A program made the position numbers and the translations under genes. From Streptomyces cinnabarinus (lineage in GTDB: Bacteria; Actinomycetota; Actinomycetes; Streptomycetales; Streptomycetaceae): DNA of 64,000 nucleotides. Shown here piece by piece: positions 59,359 to 64,000 of the stretch. The notes beneath the pieces are model-generated. The model had not been told where the DNA came from and searched no databases. It was given only the letters and a program-made list of their open reading frames with translations. The DNA is taken from the NCBI RefSeq assembly GCF_027270315.1, contig NZ_CP114413.1:992001-1056000 (forward strand), read 5' to 3'. Position 1 is the first letter of the stretch. Each line of letters opens with the position of its first letter.

Positions 59359-60445
59359 ACCGGGCCCCGAAGGCGCCGCGGCCCCGGCCGCACCCCGCCG
59401 CACCGCCGGACGCGTCCCCTTCCGCCTCGCCGTGCCGCCCGTCTCCGGGCTGCTGCGTCCCCGGCTGCTGGTCGTGTGCCTGGTGCTCGCGGCCGCCGCC
59501 TTCCTGCTGTTCGCCGTGGAGACCTCGGTCGGGGACATCGCGCTGCCGCTCGGCGACGTCATGCGGGCGCTGGTGGGCGCGAGCGATCCCGCCACCGAGC
59601 TGATCGTCCATGAGTTGCGCCTGCCCCGGGCCCTCGCCGGCCTGCTCGTCGGGATCGCGTTCGGTGTCTCCGGCGCCCTGCTCCAGACCCTGACGCGCAA
59701 TCCGCTCGCCAGCCCCGACATGATGGGCATCACCCAGGGCGCCGGTACGGCCGTGGTGGCCGGCATCGTCCTCGGCTGGGACGGGGGCCTCGGCACCCAG
59801 GCGCTCGGTCTGCTCGGCGCGCTGACCGCCGCGCTGCTCGTGTACGCGCTGGCCTGGAAGCGGGGCACCAGCGGCTACCGGATCGTGCTCGTCGGCGTCG
59901 GCGTCGCCTGGATCTGCACCAGCGCCACCGACTATCTGATGGCCCGGGGGCAGCGCTTCCAGGCGCAGGCCGCGCTGGGCTGGCTGGTCGGCAACCTCAA
60001 CGGCCGTACCTGGGACCAGATCACCCCGCTCGCCTGGGCGATGGCCCTGCTGCTCCCACCCGCGCTGCTCCTCGGCCGGCTGACGCGGACGCTGGAACTC
60101 GGCGACGACGTCGCCCGGGGCCTCGGGACACGCGTGCAGACGGTCCGGGTGGCCGTGCTCCTCGCCGCCGTCGGCCTGGTGGCCTTCGGCACCGCCACCG
60201 CGGGACCCGTGGCGTTCGTGGCGCTCGCCGCGCCCCAGGTCGCCCAGCGCCTCGCCGGTACGGCCTTCCCGCCACCGGTGGCCGCGGGACTGACCGGTGC
60301 CGTGATGGTGCTGGGTTCCGATCTCGTCGCCCGAAAGCTCCTGTCGGACACGGAGCTTCCGGTCGGGATCGTCACGGGTGTGCTCGGCGCGCCCATCCTG
60401 CTGTGGCTGCTCATCCGCGCCAACCGCGCCGGTTCAGGAGGCTGA
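59336..60445 (+). CDS. Ferric-siderophore ABC permease, FecCD family (second subunit)
   Basis: 369 residues with a Pro/Ala-rich cytoplasmic N-terminus of about 40 residues and about nine helices. Family blocks include LRLPRALAGLLVGIAFGVSG near residue 95, LTRNPLASPDMMGITQGAGT near 118, GDDVARGLGTRVQTVRV near 255 and GPVAFVALAAPQVAQRL near 290. It pairs with the first permease. The ATPase gene starts 3 bp after its stop, so the unit is one operon. ATG 59336 follows GGAG by about 10 nt. Confidence 0.9.
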   Translation: MTADLAPAPGPEGAAAPAAPRRTAGRVPFRLAVPPVSGLLRPRLLVVCLVLAAAAFLLFAVETSVGDIALPLGDVMRALVGASDPATELIVHELRLPRALAGLLVGIAFGVSGALLQTLTRNPLASPDMMGITQGAGTAVVAGIVLGWDGGLGTQALGLLGALTAALLVYALAWKRGTSGYRIVLVGVGVAWICTSATDYLMARGQRFQAQAALGWLVGNLNGRTWDQITPLAWAMALLLPPALLLGRLTRTLELGDDVARGLGTRVQTVRVAVLLAAVGLVAFGTATAGPVAFVALAAPQVAQRLAGTAFPPPVAAGLTGAVMVLGSDLVARKLLSDTELPVGIVTGVLGAPILLWLLIRANRAGSGG

Positions 60446-60448
60446 CAA

Positions 60449-61300
<852 letters not shown>

Positions 61301-61327
61301 GGCCGGTCGGACCGGCGCCCTCGGCGG

Positions 61328-62275
61328 TTACGGACGTGCCGTCAAGTAGCCCCCCATCGTGCGGAAGTAGTCGGTTGCCGCGTGTTCGGTGCCGTCCTCG
61401 GTCCGCACCCGCTGGACCAGCAGACCGGGCAGCCGCCCCGAACGCGCCCCGGCCCCGGCCACGATGACGATGCCGTCCCCCTCGCGGATGAAGATCCGGC
61501 CCGGGGTGCCGCCGTAACGGCCTTGGGACACCGCTGCCTTGACGATCCTGAGGCGCTCGCCGCGGTGGTGGGTGAAGGCGCTCGGGTACGGGTCCGACTG
61601 GGCCCGCACCAGGCGCTCCAGGTCCTCGGCGGGCCAGGTCCAGTCGATCCGGCTGTCCTCCAGGGACCGCTTGTGGAAGAAGCTCGACCGGGAGCGGTCC
61701 TGCGCGATCCACTCGGCCCGGCCGGAGGCGATGAGGTCCAGGGACTCGCGGACGACCGGGCCGATCAGGTCGACCGTGCGGTGGAACAGGTCGGTCGCGG
61801 TGTCGGCGGGCCCGACGGGCACCGCGCGCTGGAGCAGGATGTCGCCCATGTCGAGCTCGGCGTCCATGCGGTGGGCGGTGACCCCGACCTGCTGCTCGCC
61901 GTTGATGAGCGCCCAGATCAGCGGCGAGAAGCCGGCGTAGGAGGGCAGCAGCGAGTCGTGGATGTTGAGCGTGCCGTGCGGCGGCAGGTCGAAGATCTCC
62001 GCGGGCAGCCAGGTGCGCCAGTTGTTCGCGACGATGATGTCCGGCTCGGCGTCCTTGAGCGCCCGGAGGAGTTCCTCGTCGCCCGGCCGGTTGCGCAACA
62101 GCACGGGTACGCCGTGCTTTTCGGCCAGGTCGGCGACGGAGTCGCTCCAGATCCGCTCGTAGACGTGCTCGCTCTTGGGGTGGGTGACGACCAGGACCAC
62201 TTCGTGCTCGGAGTCCAGCAGAGCCTGTAGCGTCCGGTGCCCCCAGGTCTGGTACCCGAACATGACGACCCGCAT
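61328..62275 (-). CDS. N5-hydroxyornithine formyltransferase (CchA-like)
   Basis: 315 residues of the methionyl-tRNA/formyl-transferase fold. The N-terminus RVVMFGYQTWGHRTLQALL is followed by the catalytic region IIVANNWRTWLP (Asn near residue 95) and TLNIHDSLLPSYAGFSP (His near 110), and by MDAELDMGDILLQ with the catalytic Asp near 143. A C-terminal OB-like domain has GERLRIVKAAV and GDGIVIVAG. It would transfer formyl from 10-formyl-tetrahydrofolate to N5-hydroxyornithine, as CchA does for coelichelin. It diverges from the hydroxylase gene with one shared iron box, which implies joint control. Confidence 0.87.
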   Translation of the reverse strand: MRVVMFGYQTWGHRTLQALLDSEHEVVLVVTHPKSEHVYERIWSDSVADLAEKHGVPVLLRNRPGDEELLRALKDAEPDIIVANNWRTWLPAEIFDLPPHGTLNIHDSLLPSYAGFSPLIWALINGEQQVGVTAHRMDAELDMGDILLQRAVPVGPADTATDLFHRTVDLIGPVVRESLDLIASGRAEWIAQDRSRSSFFHKRSLEDSRIDWTWPAEDLERLVRAQSDPYPSAFTHHRGERLRIVKAAVSQGRYGGTPGRIFIREGDGIVIVAGAGARSGRLPGLLVQRVRTEDGTEHAATDYFRTMGGYLTARP

Positions 62276-62296
62276 ATAAGCCCTCCTCAGCCATTG

Positions 62297-62315
62297 CTAG
62301 GTAAGGCTAACCTTA
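62297..62315. promoter_or_regulatory. Iron box shared by the divergent formyltransferase and hydroxylase genes
   Basis: CTAGGTAAGGCTAACCTTA matches the consensus TTAGGTTAGGCTAACCTAA at 16 of 19 positions, the best box in the window. It lies 21 bp from the formyltransferase ATG (62275) and about 82 bp from the hydroxylase GTG (62397). Confidence 0.87.
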
Positions 62316-62396
62316 TCTAGCATGTGCCTGCTCGGGGGAGACTGTGTCCCTGATCTGAGAACACTGTGAACTCCCCCTACAGGAGGCGATGACGCG

Positions 62397-63722
62397 GTGA
62401 CGACGCTGCACAGTGATCCGGACTCCATCTACGACGTACTGGGCCTCGGCTTCGGCCCGTCCCATCTCGCACTCGCGATCGCGCTCCACGAGCACGGCGT
62501 GAGCCCACATCAGGGAGCCGGATTCCGCGTCGGATTCCTGGAACGGCAACCGCGGTTCGGCTGGCACCGCGGCATGCTGATCGACGACGCCACCATGCAG
62601 GTGTCCTTCCTCAAGGACCTGGTGACGATGCGTGACCCCACCAGCGACTTCAGCTTCCTGTGCTATCTGCGCGAGCGCGGCAGGCTGGTCGACTTCCTCA
62701 ACCAGAAGACCCTGTTCCCGCTGCGCATCGAGTTCCACGACTACCTGGAGTGGGCCGCCGGCCGGGTCGAGCACCTCGTCGAGTACGCCGCCGAGGTGGT
62801 CTCCGTGAAGCCGGTCACCGAGGACGGCGAGGTCCGCTGGTTCGACGTGGCCAGCCGCGATCCCGCCGCCCCGGAGCGGCTGACCGTACGCCGGACCCGC
62901 ACCCTGTGCGTGGCCACCGGGCTGGAACCGCATCTGCCGCCCGGCGCCGCGCGGTCCGAACGGGTCTGGCACAACAGCGAGTTACTGCCACGCGTGGACC
63001 AACTCACCCGCTCTGGCACACCCGTTCGCCGTGCCGTCGTCCTCGGTGCCGGACAGAGCGCCGCCGAGGCCGTCGACTACCTCCACCGCACCTTCCCCGA
63101 TGCCGAGATCTGCTCGGTGTTCGCCAAGTACGGCTACACACCAGCGGACGACAGCCCCTTCGCCAACCGGATCTTCGACCCCGAGGCGGTGGACCTGTAC
63201 TTCGGTGCGCCGCCGGAGGTGAAGCAGTCGCTGCACGACTACCACCGTTCCACCAACTACTCCGTGGTCGACATGGAGTTGATCGAGTCGCTGTCGCGCA
63301 CGATGTACCAGGAGAAGGTCCAGGGCAGACAGCGGCTGCGGATGCTGAACGTCTCCCGCATCCGCGAGGTCGCGAGCGGCGCCGACGGGCTGCGGGTGAC
63401 GGTGGAGTTCCTGCCGACCGGGCAGCGCCAGGAACTTGCCTGCGATGTGATCGTCTATGCCACCGGCTATCAGCCCCGGGGCATCGGCGACCATCTCGGG
63501 GAGATCGCCAAGCTCTGTCTGCGGGACGAGGAGGACCAGCTCCGGGTCGGACGCGACCACCGGGTGGAGACCGCCGCGCATGTGCGGGCGGAGATCTACC
63601 TCCAGGGCGGCACCGAGCACACCCACGGCCTCACCTCGACCCTGCTGTCCACGACCGCGGTCCGCGCCGGGGAGATCTGCGGCTCCCTCCTGGCGCAGAA
63701 TGCGGGCAGTTCCCGGGAGTAG
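62397..63722 (+). CDS. L-ornithine N5-monooxygenase (CchB-like)
   Basis: 441 residues. The FAD-binding motif is VLGLGFGPSHLALAIAL near residue 15. Substrate-site blocks follow (TMQVSFLKDLVTMRDPTSDF near 78). The NADPH motif is VVLGAGQSAAEAVDYL near 218, and the ATGYQP motif of N-hydroxylating flavoproteins appears as IVYATGYQP near 355. The enzyme hydroxylates free ornithine with NADPH and oxygen, the first committed step to the hydroxamate groups. GTG 62397 follows AGGAGG by about 10 nt; the nearby ATG at 62389 hits a stop at once. Codon 196 is TTA. Confidence 0.92.
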   Translation: MTTLHSDPDSIYDVLGLGFGPSHLALAIALHEHGVSPHQGAGFRVGFLERQPRFGWHRGMLIDDATMQVSFLKDLVTMRDPTSDFSFLCYLRERGRLVDFLNQKTLFPLRIEFHDYLEWAAGRVEHLVEYAAEVVSVKPVTEDGEVRWFDVASRDPAAPERLTVRRTRTLCVATGLEPHLPPGAARSERVWHNSELLPRVDQLTRSGTPVRRAVVLGAGQSAAEAVDYLHRTFPDAEICSVFAKYGYTPADDSPFANRIFDPEAVDLYFGAPPEVKQSLHDYHRSTNYSVVDMELIESLSRTMYQEKVQGRQRLRMLNVSRIREVASGADGLRVTVEFLPTGQRQELACDVIVYATGYQPRGIGDHLGEIAKLCLRDEEDQLRVGRDHRVETAAHVRAEIYLQGGTEHTHGLTSTLLSTTAVRAGEICGSLLAQNAGSSRE

Positions 63723-63731
63723 ACACCACCC

Positions 63732-64000
63732 GTGCGTCCCCTCGCCGCCGACACCCTGCTGCCCGTCAACGCCACGCTCGCCGTCGCCCTCGTCGTCCTG
63801 CTGCTCGTGGCCACCGCGGTGGCCGCCGTCTTCCGGCTCGCGCCGGACGAGTCGTACGGACGGGCCCGTGAGGTCGTGACGGCGGGCGTGCGGGCGGCGC
63901 TGCAACTGGCCGCGGTGTCCCTGGTGATCGGCTGGGCCGTGCACCACACCGCGGCCCTGATCGGCTTCCTGTTCCTGATGTTCGCCGTGGCGACCCGTAC
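63732..64000 (+). CDS. FetB/UPF0014-like iron-export permease (3'-truncated by the window edge)
   Basis: About 89 codons are visible from GTG 63732, nine bases after the hydroxylase stop. There is an N-terminal hydrophobic helix (TLAVALVVLLLVATAVAAVF). The family-like block follows: AREVVTAGVRAALQLAAVSL, then IGWAVHHTAALIGFLFLMFAVATRT. UPF0014 (FetB/YbbM) proteins are permeases of an ABC system thought to export iron or relieve metal stress. The close spacing suggests co-transcription with the hydroxylase. The rest of the gene and its ATPase partner lie outside the window. Confidence 0.65.
   Translation, partial: MRPLAADTLLPVNATLAVALVVLLLVATAVAAVFRLAPDESYGRAREVVTAGVRAALQLAAVSLVIGWAVHHTAALIGFLFLMFAVATR

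Overview
The window is high-GC (about 72% by eye) actinobacterial DNA and is almost certainly from a Streptomyces chromosome. The evidence is strong G/C bias at third codon positions, frequent GTG starts, ATGA/GTGA start-stop overlaps, very rare TTA codons, DmdR/IdeR-type iron boxes, and Streptomyces-type families such as an ECF41 sigma factor with its carboxymuconolactone-decarboxylase partner, DUF6355, and an MbtH-dependent hydroxamate NRPS. No rRNA, tRNA or CRISPR array was seen. No stretch longer than 300 bases lacks a gene or gene remnant.

Left part (1-18933). A molybdate ABC operon enters truncated (modA 3' end, modB, modC). It is followed by a CBS-domain protein, a PolX/PHP DNA-repair polymerase, an alpha/beta hydrolase and a CapA-like metallophosphatase. 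Then comes a tightly coupled five-gene operon (6683-18933): a DUF4132 protein, a 1656-residue protein with no domain I recognise, a MoxR-type AAA+ ATPase, a DUF5682-VWA fusion and a SWIM zinc-finger protein. Its gene content parallels the little-studied E. coli yehI/L/M/P/Q group. It is the best candidate here for an under-described multi-protein machine.

Middle part (18957-34253). This holds a DHA2-type drug exporter and a secreted beta-helix (pectate-lyase-like) gene destroyed by a tnpB-only IS605-type element with a visible omega-RNA fold. A DUF6355 secreted protein and a nitroreductase follow, then two decayed genes (a frameshifted maleylpyruvate-isomerase-like gene and a VOC/glyoxalase remnant) and a DUF1877 protein. 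A CitB/CitA-type two-component system diverges from a complete tripartite tricarboxylate transporter (tctC-tctB-tctA). An ECF41 sigma factor diverges from its partner gene, and a membrane-anchored Ser/Thr kinase closes the region.

Right part (34400-64000). This is a hydroxamate siderophore locus. It encodes a heterodimeric exporter-fold ABC transporter, a ferric-siderophore-binding lipoprotein, MbtH, a 6219-residue five-module NRPS, two FecCD-type permeases, a FepC-type ATPase, an N5-hydroxyornithine formyltransferase and an ornithine N5-hydroxylase. At the edge is a partial FetB-like (UPF0014) iron-exporter permease. Four iron boxes (34400, 58068, 58158, 62297) sit at the four promoter regions, so the locus should be derepressed as one regulon under iron limitation. 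The hydroxylase and formyltransferase make hydroxamate ornithines and the NRPS assembles them. From A-domain code residues and two embedded methyltransferases I predict N-methyl-fhOrn, Ser, N-methyl-hOrn, Ser and an ornithine-type residue: a tris-hydroxamate related to, but not provably the same as, the scabichelin/turgichelin/tsukubachelin group. The NRPS ends in an epimerisation domain with no thioesterase, one condensation domain lacks the catalytic histidine, and TTA codons mark the exporter and hydroxylase genes. All functions are inferred from sequence alone.
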